NCBI GenBank assembly: GCA_963576785.1
Contig: OY756148.1
Location: forward strand, 1,364,001-1,428,000
Source: Chlorophyllum brunneum
Lineage: Eukaryota > Basidiomycota > Agaricomycetes > Agaricales > Agaricaceae
Direction: 5' to 3'
Length of the DNA stretch: 64,000 bases
The notes below the pieces were generated by a model. That model saw only the letters and a program-made list of their open reading frames with translations, was not told the DNA's origin and searched no databases. Made by a program: the position numbers and the translations under genes. Shown piece after piece: positions 30,478-42,122 of this stretch; position 1 is the stretch's first letter, and each line of letters starts with the position of its first letter.

Positions 30478-33400
30478 ACGATATATGATTCCCCAAAAAC
30501 GAAACTCTACGCGCGAACTTCTTCTCGACTCAACAATCCAGACAAGAAAAGGACGCAGACAAATCACAACCCTCGTAGACTCCGGATGCACCCACACGTG
30601 CATAGCACAATGAACGATAGACAAAGAACAGATTCCGACTAAACCCCTAGAAACCCCGATCAGGGTAATCAATGCCGACGGAACAGAAAACAAAAAAGGA
30701 GAAATAATGGACAAAGCACAACTGGTATTAAACAACGGCAACCATACGGAACAAATCGACGCGCTAGTAACCCAACTGGAAAGTGCGGACTTATATCTTG
30801 GACACGACTGGCTGGTCAAGCATAACCCGGAAATCGACTGGAACAATCATGTCATACGATTCACCAGATGCCCGGATGATTGCAAAATATCACATAGCAA
30901 CATACGGTTCAATGAAAGAATACGGGCAGTCAAGGAACACATTGAAGAGAAAAAGGCGGACCGGACGAATGATGAAGACCTACCACCATACCTCCGACGA
31001 TATACCCACCTATTCAACAAAAGCAACTTCGATAAACTACCCGAACACACAGTATGGGACCATGAAATAAACCTGTCTGAAGACGCCCCCCCAGTACTAC
31101 AGTCCAAGGTCTACCCAATGACAATAACAGAGAAACAAGAGCTACAGAAGTTCCTCGACGAGAACCTTGCCTCAGGACAAATCAGACTATCACAATCCCC
31201 CTACGCCACCCCATGTTTCTTTATACCAAAAAAGGACGGAACCAAACGCCTGGTACAGGATTACAAAAAGCTGAATGAATACACTATCAAGGATAAAACA
31301 CCACTACCACTCATAAGCGAAGTCCTAGACCGCCTAAAGGATGCAAAGATGTTCAACAAGCTCGATATCATTTGGGGATACAACAACGTCAGGATTAGAG
31401 AAGGGGATGAATGGAAGGCAGCGTTTGTAACAAATAACGGATTATTCGAGCCAACAGTCATGTTCTTCGGAATGAGCAATTCGCCAGCGACCTTTCAAAG
31501 GATGATGAACACGGTATTTCGGGAAATGTTACACGAAGGAACGCTTGTCAACTACATGGATGATTTTGTCATTCCAGGAACCACGCAGGAAGAACTCGAG
31601 GAAAGAACAACGCAGTTCTTAGACATTGCAGCCAAGCACCAGCTTTACTTCAAGCGGTCAAAATGCGTGTTCAATGCAAAAGAAATACCCATACTGGGCT
31701 TTATAGTTGGACAAGGCAGCGTTAAAATGGAGGAGGAGAAGGTGAAAGCAGTAAGAGAATGGCCGACACCCAAATCCGTAAAAGACGTCAAAAAATTCCT
31801 GGGCTTTGCAAACTTCTACCGACGATTCATACAAGACTTCAGTAACATAGCAACACCACTACACGAACTAAAGAAGAAGGACGCGCAATGGTCATGGTCA
31901 GAACAACAACAGCAAGCGTTTGAAAAAATCAAGGAGAAAATCACGAGCGAACCAGTACTAGCAATGCCTCAAGACAAAGGACAATACAGGGTAGAAGTAG
32001 ACGCATCGGGATATGGAGTAGGAGTGGTGTTGTCACAAAACCAGAGTGATCAGTGGCACCCAATCACCTTTCACTCAAGAACAATGACACCGGCAGAACA
32101 AAACTACCAAATCTACGACAAAGAACTACTAGCAATCCGGGAAGCAGTCAAAACGTGGAGACAGTATCTACTCGATGCCAATGAACCATTCAAGATATGG
32201 ACGGACCACAAGAACTTAGAATACTTCAGGAAACCACAACAACTCACAGGACGACAAGCAAGATGGCAACTGGAACTACAAGAATATCGCTACACGCTAA
32301 AACACATACCCGGAAAGACAAACACAAAAGCAGATGTACTATCAAGGCTAGCAAAAACGGACACCACCAGAGATAACACAGATATCACACTATTACCCGA
32401 CCACTTATTCGATAACACCACCGCCGAAATCAGACAAATTTGGGAAATATCGGGGGAAGAAGACCTGAAACACCGATTACGAAAGGAGCAAAGAAGAGAA
32501 ACACAGTGGCTAAGAGAAAAAGAGAAACGACCAGAGGAGATATGGGAAACTGATGGATTACCCATGTTTGAAGGAAGAATATACGTACCACCGAACGCCG
32601 AGTTACGCCAAGAAATACTCCAACAACACCATGACAAAACGGACGTAGGACACCCGGGACAGCATAGAATGATCGAACTCCTCAAAAGGACATATTGGTG
32701 GCCACAAATGCGCAATGATGTTAAACGATACATCAAAGGATGTGACACATGTCAGCGAAATAAGATACTCCGGATACGACCTACCACACATCTCCATCCA
32801 CTACCGATACCCATCGGACCATGGGAAGAAATATCAATCGACATGATAGGACCACTGCCAGAATCAGAAGGATATGATGCAATACTTGTCATTGTCGATT
32901 GTTTCAGCAAAATGATCAGATTACGTGCAGTTAACACCACCCTATCATCCGAAGAGTTAGGAGATATTTATCGTGATGATATATGGAGACAACATGGGAT
33001 ACCCCGCAGGATTATCAGTGACAGAGGACCACAGTTCGCGTCAAAATTCATGGCAGAACTTTGTAGAGCAACCGGCACCCAACGTAACCTATCCACGGCA
33101 TACCATCCACAAACAGACGGTCAGACAGAGCGCATCAACCAGGAGGTCGAAGCATACCTCAGAAACGTAATCAACCATGTGCAGGACAACTGGAAAAAAT
33201 GGCTCAGCACAGCGGAATTCCAGTATAACGACAAAACACATAGCACCACAGGACATTCACCGTTCCAGATAGTATACGGACGACATCCATGGAAAGGAGA
33301 TATCTCAAACACATCCAAGGCACCTGCAATCACGGAACGAATACAAGAGTTACAAGACATGCGCCAAAAAACAATTGAGATGCTACAACAGAGCCAGACG

Positions 33401-33907
33401 CAAATAAAGAAATGGAATAGCACAAAATCAGAACACGAGTATGAGGCAGGAAGCCAAGTTTGGCTCGAAGCGGACAACATTAGGACAACAAGGCCGACAA
33501 AAAAACTTGATCATAGGAGATACGGACCATTCCGGGTAAAAGAAAAAATAGGTGAAACAAGCTACCGACTGGAGCTACCTGAAACATGGGCAATACATAA
33601 CGTGTTTAACAGCAGACTCCTCTCCCCCTATCACAAACCTGAGTATGACAACCAGCGCACCCCACCACCACTGATTCCCGAGATAATCAATGATGAGGAA
33701 CACTACGAGGTAGATGAAGTCCGAGGATACCGCACAAGGGGAAAACGAAAACAGTACCTAATACACTGGAAAGGATATATGTCCGAAGAAGACACATGGG
33801 AAGATGAGGCAAATTTGGAAAATGCCAAGGGGGCGGTACAAGAGTTCATGAGCAAGATTTCGAGGACGAAACCTATAAAGAGGGGAGGTAAAAAGCAGCA
33901 ATTATGA
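30478..33907 (+). pseudogene. Gyp1-C Pol: protease, RT, RNase H, integrase, chromodomain; one stop
   Basis: Pol with one premature stop, TGA at 30611-30613 (CGA in copy B), just after the protease site LVDSGCTHTC. From there to the TGA at 33905 more than 1090 codons are open. RT: PYATPCFFIPKKDG, LDIIWGYNNVRI and YMDDFVIPG (31555-31581). RNase H: VEVDASGYGVG (31997-32029), YDKELLAIREA and WTDHKNLEYF. Integrase: zinc module HHDKTDVGHPGQHRMIELLK with CDTC; core IDMIGPLPE, SDRGPQFASK and DGQTERINQEVEAY. C-terminus: YGPFRVKEKIGETSYRLELP, then a chromodomain, YLIHWKGYMSEEDTWEDEAN (33757-33816). With Gag through the junction intron, the fusion would be 1554 residues. Relation to Tf1/sushi-type chromoviruses is inferred from order and self-priming. 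Confidence 0.93.
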
Positions 33908-34110
33908 ACAACAGACCTCGCATTCCAAGCAACCACTACACTCAACGCATCACTCGTGGTATCCACTTCACCCTTGACTTTGCCAACTATCTTCACAACA
34001 CACCATGCCCGCCGAATGCCAACTTACTCCATACCCCTACCTCAAAGAATTCGATGAACTCGTCCCAGAAAGAACCAGCCATGAGGAGCTCGTGGAAGAA
34101 GAAACCCTAG
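33904..34110 (+). other. small frame overlapping pol stop (ATGA) ahead of ORF3
   Basis: The pol stop TGA shares bases with an ATG (ATGA, 33904-33907) that opens a 68-codon frame overlapping ORF3 by 106 bases in another frame. The first 35 residues (NHYTQRITRGIHFTLDFANY region) are recognisably similar in copies B and E, and also in diverged copy D (NHYIQKTFHCIHYTLDLTNY). That suggests it is translated. It could serve ribosome reinitiation after pol, or be an N-terminal part of ORF3 reached by a frame change. The mechanism is unresolved. Confidence 0.45.
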
Positions 34111-34841
34111 TCGACACCATGATACTATTGGGAGCAGCAATGAAGGCAACCCAAGAAGGGGCATCTAAAATAATGGATACCCTATCCGACGCCACTCCAA
34201 GACTCAATCAGTTTATCATCGACGAAGGAAGGAGAGACCAGTTAGAGAGACACCTATATGAAATCAACGACGACCTGCAACTTATTGTCATCTCCAATAT
34301 GCGAGCTCGGATGCATAGCATCCTCATAGCCCTAGCCGAACGACTCAATACATACGAGTCAAGGAGCACAGAAAACCTCTCCCACCACATCGTCAACTGA
34401 CTACTTGTTAGCAACGACCCATTCCCCATCCAACATCACATCTGTCATAAATGTGAGCAAAAGACACAAGAAGCAACAGCCGCTGATCAACTGCTTCACC
34501 CCGACATCGAAGAGGAAGTAGCCCACCTCCAAACCATCCTCACCACGGTAGTACCCCCCATCACACCTATGACCTTCCACCCGCCGCAGGGATACAACAC
34601 GTTGAAATCGGAAGGCGAAAAGGACAACGAATATTGGAGGGGCATAGTGCATAAACTCCTAAGCAATCACACCAATGACAACACCACGTACAATAATCAC
34701 ACCCACTTCCTGTTCAAAGAAGGTCCACCCCACGCGCCCCTCTGGATCGGGTTACGACGTGTTGACAAGACACCTCTCATCGGAGGAAACAAGAAGGACT
34801 TGGCCAGAGCTCTGGGAGCTGCCATACCTATGAACGAGTAA
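34005..34841 (+). pseudogene. Gyp1-C ORF3, unknown accessory protein (279 codons, one stop)
   Basis: Third ORF between pol and the polypurine tract, from ATG 34005 (context ACCATGC) to TAA 34839. It is interrupted once by TGA at 34398-34400 (CGA in copy E). Sequence in order: MPAECQLTPYPYLKEFDELV; an acidic and helical region with RLNQFIIDEGRRDQLERHLY; HHICHKCEQK with CxxC and flanking His, a possible metal site; HPPQGYNTLKSEGEKDNEYW; NNHTHFLFKEGPPHAPLWIG; TPLIGGNKKDLARALGAAIP. It is soluble-looking, with no signal or membrane segment, so not env. Identical length in B, C and E and homology to the 293-codon version in A indicate a real gene. No family recognised. Confidence 0.75.
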
Positions 34842-34935
34842 ATTCTCATCGCGCCCTCCTACCTTTTCCAAACTCCGTATGTTTTACTTTACAAAGGACC
34901 TTTACAGTAATATGCATCATGAGGACATGAAGCTT

Positions 34936-34948
34936 GAAAGGGAGGTAT
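34936..34948 (+). promoter_or_regulatory. Gyp1-C polypurine tract
   Basis: AAGGGAGGTAT directly precedes the 3' LTR and is conserved in all five Gyp1 copies. It is the expected primer for plus-strand DNA synthesis. Confidence 0.8.
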
Positions 34949-35242
34949 TGTTACGAACTATAGATAGACCGTTCATTCCTATCTCGCGCCCATTACCTCG
35001 TGTACCCTCACACCTGTTTCACCCCTCATTCCATCTCCTGTTTCATCTCTAAAGGCGATGTCTCTTATCTAACTCGTCTACTCGTCCCCCTTATTATTAG
35101 CCTCCGCTACTAGTATATAAAGTGTAGTAGTACTTGATGTATTCCTTACACTTTACCAATCGTATCATCCCTTCTTCCTTTCTCTACTTCCTTTCCTTTA
35201 TCCAAAGGCTTGCAACCTGAGTCAGAGACTAAGGTCATAACA
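34949..35242 (+). repeat. Gyp1-C 3' LTR (294 bp)
   Basis: TGTTACGAAC...GGTCATAACA, followed by the ATCTT duplication. It differs from the 5' LTR at about six positions, all transitions. Confidence 0.95.
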
Positions 35243-35696
35243 ATCTTGGACCAGAGGACATAGTGAAGTTTATTGAGGTCAACAGCAAATTCATATATGC
35301 AAGTGGACATGAGGTCCCATTCAGGGTGTACAATAATTGAAGGGTAATAACCCTTGTTGGCAAAGAAAGGCAATATGCCAGTTGTAGCACTAGGTGAGTT
35401 GTTGTAGGTGAACTTGGCAAAGGGTAAGAGTTCTGCCCAGTTGTCCTGTCAATAATTGCAATATACTTGAAGGTATTGTTCAAGAGTCTAGTTTGTCTGC
35501 TCTGTCTGTCCATTGTCTTCTGGGTGGTAGCTGGACATGGAGTATAGCTTTATATCCAGGGTCTTACCAAGCAAATAGAAGAAGTGAGAGACAAACTTAG
35601 AGCTACAGTTGGGAATAATGTGTGAGAGTATGTTATGTTTTGAAAAGACATGTAGGACAAAGAGTCAAGCAAGATCAGCAGATGTGATAGTATCAG
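35243..35696 (-). pseudogene. Gyp2 integrase catalytic core piece
   Basis: Integrase core between inserts C and D on the minus strand. It reads DTITSADLA, LFVLHVFSKHNILSHII, then SSYHPEDNGQTEQTN, which contains the catalytic Glu region (YHPEDGQTE type). WAELLPFAKFTYNNSPSATT and FFANKGYYPSI complete the typical gypsy core. The second catalytic Asp region appears mutated (IIPNCSSKF where SDRGSKF is expected). It is continuous in sense with 43492 on the right and 28799 on the left. Confidence 0.82.
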
Positions 35697-36000
35697 TGTT
35701 ACAACCTTAGTCTAGGACTCAGGTTGCAAGTCTTTGGATAAAAACAAGGAAGTAGAGAAAAGAGAAAGGAATGATATGATTGGTAAAGTGTAAGGAATAC
35801 ATCAAGTATTATTACACTTTATATACTAATGGTGAGTACTAAAAATAAGAGAACAGAGTAAAGAAGTCATAGGGATAAGTAAAATGAGACAGTAAGAGTA
35901 CAGCCATAAGGGATAAAACAGGAGATAAAACAGATATACTAGAATGATGAGTACAATGGGTACATGATAGGAATGTAATGTCTATCTATAGTTCATAACA
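35697..36000 (-). repeat. Gyp1-D 3' LTR (304 bp)
   Basis: Plus-strand TGTTACAACC...TTCATAACA; followed internally by the complement of the polypurine tract (ATACCTCCTTTTTT). Confidence 0.9.
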
Positions 36001-36043
36001 ATACCTCCTTTTTTATGTTTATGACCCTATGAAGTGTAGTACT

Positions 36044-36921
36044 CTACTTGTTGTTTTGATCTTTGTGTAAGACATTGATAAGTTGCCATTTGGTAGGGCC
36101 AATCATTGGGGTTCCTAACTTGCATCGACATCTAATCCAGAAAGGTGCATGGTCTTGTCCACCTCTAAAAAGGACTACAGTATATTCTCAGAATATGGTA
36201 GTGTTGTTAGTTTTGGCAGCAATAAGGTTGTGAACTATTTCTTCCCAGTAGTTTTTTTGAATTGTCCTCCATCTTTGAGTGTGAGGTAGGATGGTGGTGG
36301 GTTGAATATCATTGGTTTGGATGGTGGATCTATGTTAGGTAGTTGTATAAGGAGGTAGTCTACTTTATCTCACATATCAGGTTCTATTAGATGGTCTAGA
36401 ACTGATTTGTCAATCCCCTTTATTCCTTTATCTAGCCATTCTTGTTTGTCTTCCTTGTTGTATGATGGTTTTGCTGGTAGTAGGGTAGGGGTGTATGAGT
36501 TGAGTTCTATTAAGTGGCAAGCTAACTGGTATGTGGGGTTGTTACTGAAATTGATAAGGTAATTGAGATGTTTGCCTATTATGACTAGAGCACTCTGAAT
36601 ACAACTTTTGGCATCCATATATACCATTACATTAAGGTTAGTGGCTGCTTTGTCTAGTAACTCTTTCATGAGTGTGTGCTTTTCTGGTGTCATAGCTGCT
36701 GGGAGTGCTCTGATAGTAGTGATGAGTAGAATATAGCTTAAGACTTTGGACTGGATTTGAATATTGTTGATAGCATGCATAATGTATGTGAGGCCTTTGA
36801 TGGTCAAGGTATAGTATTCAATTTGCTTGTCAGTTGTCTGTGTATTAAGGATGTTATTGAGTTCTTGTTCAAATTTGGCATCATTGGCTAAGTATGGGAT
36901 GGGTCTGCATTCAGCAAATAT
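36044..36921 (-). pseudogene. Gyp1-D ORF3 (decayed)
   Basis: Counterpart of A's ORF3. The start ATG is mutated to ATA (36919-36921) before FAECRPIPYLANDAKFEQEL. The span is 878 nt against 879 in A, so there is at least one frameshift. An open part at 36370-36807 includes ALPAAMTPEKHTLMKELLDK. The N-terminus (FAECRPIPY) resembles B/C/E (MPAECQLTPY), linking the two versions. Confidence 0.7.
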
Positions 36922-39421
36922 GGTGTGTTATAGAGGTAGTTGGTAAGGTCTAGTGTGTAGTGAATACAATGAAAGGTTTTTTGGATATAGTGATTTCTTG
37001 GGGTGCAGGGTTTCTTGTTCATAATTATCACTTTTTACCTCCACTTTTTATAGGTTTTGTCCTCAAAATCTAGTTTAAAAAATCCTGTACTACCTCTTTT
37101 GCATTATTTAGGTCTGACTTATTTTCCCATATGTTTTCCTTGGAGATATACCCTTTCTAGTGTACTAGGTATTGATTTTGTCATCCTCTTTTGCAGTGTT
37201 CTCAGATCTCTTCTACTTTATACTATTCTTCATCATTGATAATCTTGGGCATGAGTGGTAATGAAATACATTGGCTGTCAAACTTGGGTTTGTGATACGG
37301 GGAGAGGAGTTAGCTGTTAAAGATATCATATATCACCTATGTTTCAGGTAGGTCCAATTGGTAACTTGGTTTGCCTATTTTTGCCTTTATTCAAAATAGT
37401 CCATAGCATCTGTAATCTAGTTTCTTGGTTGGTCTTGTTGTTTTGATGTTGTTTGCCTTAAGCCATACTTGATCTCCTGAAGTATACTTGTGTTCTGGCT
37501 TGATGCTGTTATATTTTTCCATTTGTATCTGGCTATACTGTAGTATCTTGATCATTTGTTGTTGCATGTCTTGTAGCTCCTGTATTCATTCTGTGATTGC
37601 AAGTGCCTTGGTAATGTTTGTTATATCTCCTTTCCAAGGGTATTGTCCATAAACTATCTAGAATGGCAAGTATCCAGTAGTGGTGTAAATCTTGTCATTG
37701 TATTGGAACTTTGCTGTGGTTAACCATTTTTTCCAGTTGTTTTGTATATAGTTTATTACATTCCTGAGGTATGTCTTGACCTCCTAGTTGATGCATTCCC
37801 TTTGACCATCAGTTTATGGGTAATATACCATGGATAAGTTTCATTGGATGCCAGTTGCTTTATATAATTCTACCATAAATTTTGATGTGAATTGTGGTCC
37901 TCTATTACTGATAATCCTACAGGGTATTCTGTGTGTTCTCTATATATTATCTTGATATATATCTCCTAGCTCCTCAGATGTTAAGGTTGTGTTAACCACA
38001 TGTAGTCTGATTATCTTGCTGAAACAATCAACTATGACAAGTATTGTATTATGTCCTTCTAACTCTGGTAGTAGTCCTATTATATCAATTGATATTTCCT
38101 TCCAAGGTTCTGCTGGTATTGGTAATAGATAGAGATGTGTGATAGGTTTTGTTTGGAGTATCTTGTTTTGTTGGCATATATCATATCCTCTGATGTATTG
38201 TTTGACATTGTTGTATATCTGAGACCACCAATAACTCCATTTAAGAAGTTCAATCATCCGATATTGCCCTGGGTATCCTATATCTGTTTTGTTGTGGTGT
38301 TGTTGGAGTATTTCCTGTTGTATTTGGCTATTGGGTGGCACATAAATTCTTCCTTCAAACATTGGTAATTCATCTGTTTCCCATATCTCCTCCAGTCATT
38401 TCTTCTTTTCTTTTAGCCATTGTGTTTCCCTTCTTGTTTCTTTTTACAGTCAATGTTTCAGATCTTTGTCCCCTGTGATTTCCCATATTTGCCAGATCAC
38501 AGTGATTGTATTGTCTTCAAATAAATGGTCAAGTAATAAGATAATATTAGTATTGTCTCAGGTGGTATTAGTTTTTGTCAGTTATAATAGTATGTTGGCT
38601 TTTGTGTTAGTCTTTCCAGAAATGTGTTTCAGTATATGATGGTATTCTTGTAACTCCATATGCTACCTTGCTTGTCATCCTATGAGTTGTTGTAGTTTTT
38701 GGAAGTATTCCAAGTTTTTGTGATCAGTCCAAATTTCGAAAGGTTCATTGGCATCAAGTAGGTATTGTCTCCAGGTCTTAACTACTTCTCAGATAGCTAG
38801 TAGTTCTTTGTCATGGATTTGGTAGTTTTGTTCTGCTAGTGTCATTGTTCTTGAGTAGAATACAATTGGATACCAATGTTTTTTTTGTTTTTGTAATAGT
38901 ACTGCTCCTACTCCATAGCCTGATATATCTACCTCTACTTGGTATTGTTCCTTGTCCTGTGGCATTGCTAGTACTGGTTTGGTTATGACCTTTTTCTTGA
39001 TTTTCTCAAAGGCTTGCTATTGTCGTTCTGTCTATATCCATTGAGTGTCTTTCTTTTTTAGCTCATGTAATGGGGCGGCTACATTGCTGAAGTTGTGTAT
39101 GAAGTATTGGTAGAAGTTTACAAAGCCTAAGAATTTTCCAATGTCCTTTAGGGATTTGGATGTTGGCTATTCTTTTACTGCTTTCACCTTTTCCTCCTCC
39201 ATTTTAATGCTGCTCTGTCTAACTACAAATCCTAGTATTAGTATTTTCTTCATGTCAAATAAGCACTTCAATCATTTGAAGTATAGCTGATGTTTTGCTG
39301 CAATGTCAAGAAATTGTTTTGTCCTTTCTTCAAGTTCTTCCTGTGTAGTACCTAGGATAATGAAGTTATCCATGTAATTGATGACTGCTCCTTCATGTAA
39401 CATTTTTTGGAATACTGTGTT

Positions 39422-41042
39422 TTTTTTTTTTTTTTTTTTTTTTTTAATCAACAATTTATATAGTGGTGCTCGAATACAGTCCGCATGTACATACATACAA
39501 AGTTAGAATGTACAGAATGTTCAGAGCAGGGAAAGTAAACTATGTGTAAACTAACCCCTTGAGACTCAATGCCATCTAGCACATACACTAGAGAGATGTT
39601 TGGTACCTATGTTGATCAGCGAGAAAGAGGAAGAGAGGAATTCGGAAAGAGAGAGAGTGAAAGAGAGAAATTGATAGAAAGAAACTATCTACTCACAATT
39701 ACAAGGGGGAACAACAAACGGTACTAGCGTGTGGGAGGGCATTTGCCCAGACACTACGGGAGGAATGGATTTTGAATGAAAACTATCTAAAATAGTAGAC
39801 AAGCGAGGAAGGGAGAGATAGAGAAATGAATTTGAAGTCCATAACTGGGAGAGCATAAGAAAAAGGAAAAAGAAAAAGGTTTATGCAGGCGCAGACCCAA
39901 ACCTCCTTTGCTCGACTAAGGGGCCCCTTGCAGACTAATGCCCTTACCCCCCGAAGGCGGTGTTGCAGTATCAACTTAAGCAGGTACACTCGGCTTCTCT
40001 CCAAGATCTACCAACAGAGGATTTAGACCTCTCCAGCCAGGCCACACATTCTCTGCATGGTCCGCCACGGCCCACCAGTGGTTCCAGGATCCCACCCCCG
40101 GCTGGCTTCCCGTACCCCAGCACCCACTTCGCTATGCCCATAGGGCGCGGATCCGTGTGTTAACAGTGTCTGAGGTCTCTGTCTTGCAGGGGCTGCTACC
40201 AGGGAGGTGATTGCACCTTGCTTACAAAGTAAATCCATGGAATGCCTTGCGATACCCACGTGGAATAGCGCCCTGGAGTTTGAGTGATCCCTACTAACAT
40301 CCAATGCTACTAGAGAAAGATATACATATCCTAACTGCAGTTGGAGGGGGGTAGCCTGTCCTTGCAGTTGGCTTGTTTTTTGCCCTAACCCCCTCTTATC
40401 AACTCCTATCCTTTCGGACCCTCTCGGGCTCAGCTGGGCAGTTTTTCTCAACACGCCCCCAGCTGGGAAACGGGGTGGAATGAAGCCTCTCCCGTAGTTC
40501 CCATGTTGGAGTAGATGCTTAGTTAGACTAGACTTGTACTGCAGCTCAGTCAAATAGACTGATGCTAGTCCCACCATTGGGGAACTATGACACCATTTTG
40601 GGAGTGCACTGGGTCCCTCCACTGCTAGAGGAACCCTCAAGGTGAATGGGCAGAAGGTAACCAGCATGCCCAGTCTTTGAGCCCCTTTGCCAAGGGGGTA
40701 CCCCCCGCTGTCCTGTACAATCCGGTATCAACTCTTGTCTAGAGAAAGTGACAGGTATACCCCGTCATTAAGGCCCTTTGCCAAGGGGCCACTCCCCCTG
40801 CTTGAACTAATTCTCATCCACCATATGACGGATCCCAACCTCTGTTTATGCATCCAAGATCAAGCGAGTATGCAGCGGCTAGCATACCCAGCCTTTAACC
40901 TCCTTCACCAAGGGAGTACTACACATCATCCTGTGTATAAGACAGTGCCAGGACCTAACGTCCAGCAAGAACAGGCCAGAAGCCCCCAACCAGAGAACCA
41001 TCCCAATTAGGAAGGTAGTGGTAAGAGGTCAAGAAGGGATAT
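39422..41042 (-). mobile_element. unclassified poly-A retroposon in Gyp1-D
   Basis: 1.62-kb insertion with a 3' poly-A tail (T run 39421-39445) and a 14-bp near-perfect target duplication, TGGAATACTGTGTT / TGGAACACTGTGTT (39408-39421 and 41043-41056). These are hallmarks of LINE-driven retroposition. No RT motif is visible. Its 5' half is GC-richer and has three diverged repeats around CCCTTTGCCAAGGG. A minus-strand frame at 40023-40667 (214 codons) has no recognised domain. It may be a truncated LINE 5' region, a SINE-like element or a retroposed transcript. Confidence 0.75.
40683..40930. repeat. three diverged repeats with CCCTTTGCCAAGGG palindromic core
   Basis: Copies near 40683-40700, 40770-40790 and 40900-40918. 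Each has CCTTTGCCAAGG or a close variant, preceded by ATACCC or ATGCCC-like sequence. Spacing is roughly 90-130 bp. The core is self-complementary enough to form a small hairpin. Tandem 5' monomers of this kind occur in some LINEs. Confidence 0.5.
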
Positions 41043-42066
41043 TGGAACACTGTGTTCATCATCCTTTAGAATATTGCTGGTAAGTTGCTCATTCCAAAAA
41101 ACATAATTATTGGCTTGAATAATCCATTGTTTGTTACAAACACTACTTTCCATTCATTGCCTTTTCTGATCTGGATGTTACTGTATCCCCAATAATATTG
41201 AGCTTGTTGATGACTTTTGCATTCTTAAGTCAGTTGATAACTTTGCTTATCAACAAAAGTAGTGTTTTGTCTTTGATTGTGTATTTGTTTAGCTTTTTGT
41301 AGTCCTGTACTAGTTGCTTCTTGGGTATAAAGAAGCATGGGGTGGTGTAAGGGGATTATGATGGTCAAATTTGTCCTGAAGTAATATTTTTATCAAGGAA
41401 TTTTTGCAGTTCTTGTTTTTCTATTATTGTCATAGGATATACTTTTGACTGTAGTACTGGTGGTATGTCTTCTGTCAGGTTTATCTCATGGTCCCATATT
41501 GTGTGCTCAAGCAGTTTGTCAAAGTTTTTTTTGTTGAACAAGTGTGTGTATTGTTATAGATATGTTGGTAGGTCTTCCAGGTTTGTTTAGTTGGTCTTCT
41601 TCTCTTCTATGTGTTCTTTTACTGTGTGTATTCTTTCTCTGAACCATATATTGTTGTGGTGTGTGGTGCAATCCTTCAGACATCTTGTAAAGTATATTAC
41701 ATTATTTGTTCAATCAATTTCTAGGTTATGTTTGACTAGCCAGTTATGTCCAAGGTATAGGTCTGCACTTTCTAGCTGTATTACCATTGCTTCAATTTCT
41801 TCCATATGTTTTCCATTGTCTAGTACCAGGTATGCTGTGTCTATTATTTCTCCTTTCTTGTTTTCAGTTCCATTGGCATTGATTACTCTTATCAGAGTTT
41901 TGAAAGGTTTGGTTGGAATTTGTTCTTCTTCTATTATTCTCTATACTATGTATGTGTGGGTGTATCTAGAGTCTACTAGTATGATAATTTGTTTGGGTCC
42001 CTTTGTTGTTCTGATTATTGAGTTGAGGAGAAGTTTACATATCAAGTTCTTTTTCTATTATATTGT

Positions 42067-42122
42067 CTATTGTAAAATAAAACAGGAATTCTAGGGTTAT
42101 TAGCTCACAGGTTTGTACTTAC
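42067..42122 (-). promoter_or_regulatory. candidate 56-nt gag/pol junction intron, Gyp1-D
   Basis: Minus strand GTAAGT...TACAATAG, 56 nt, with the optimal fungal 5' splice site GTAAGT and a GCTAATAAC branch-like site. The gag stop is TAA (42119-42121), overlapping the splice site. Confidence 0.6.

Larger units (their letters stand above)
28800..35242 (+). mobile_element. Gyp1-C: Ty3/gypsy chromovirus, best preserved pol, in Gyp2
   Basis: 6443-bp plus-strand element with a perfect ATCTT duplication (28795-28799 and 35243-35247) and 294-bp LTRs differing at about six sites, all transitions. Each of gag, pol and ORF3 carries a single premature stop. It is the only Gyp1 copy here on the plus strand and the reference for the family plan. 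Confidence 0.95.
37019..42066 (-). pseudogene. Gyp1-D pol, decayed, interrupted by retroposon
   Basis: Pol in many short pieces. The integrase zinc module is at 37940-38362 (HHNKTDIGYPGQYRMIELLK), RNase H at about 38700-38990, and RT is split at 39422-41042. The RT 3' side reads MLHEGAVINYMDNFIILGTT near 39350-39410, with catalytic YMDD changed to YMDN. The rest of RT and the protease lie at 41043-42066. Dense stops come mainly from C-to-T changes. Confidence 0.8.

Noticed and set aside
30485..30487. ATG as an independent start of Gyp1 pol
   Set aside because: The codon is GTG in copy B and GTA in copy E, so the ATG in C is probably a product of CpG decay. An upstream fusion to Gag explains the open frame better.
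34005..34841. Envelope gene of an errantivirus-like element
   Set aside because: The predicted protein has no signal peptide, transmembrane segment or furin-like site; only its position recalls env.
40023..40667. 214-codon minus-strand ORF in the retroposon as a real gene
   Set aside because: No recognised domain, and GC-rich sequence yields long chance frames; left as part of the retroposon description.
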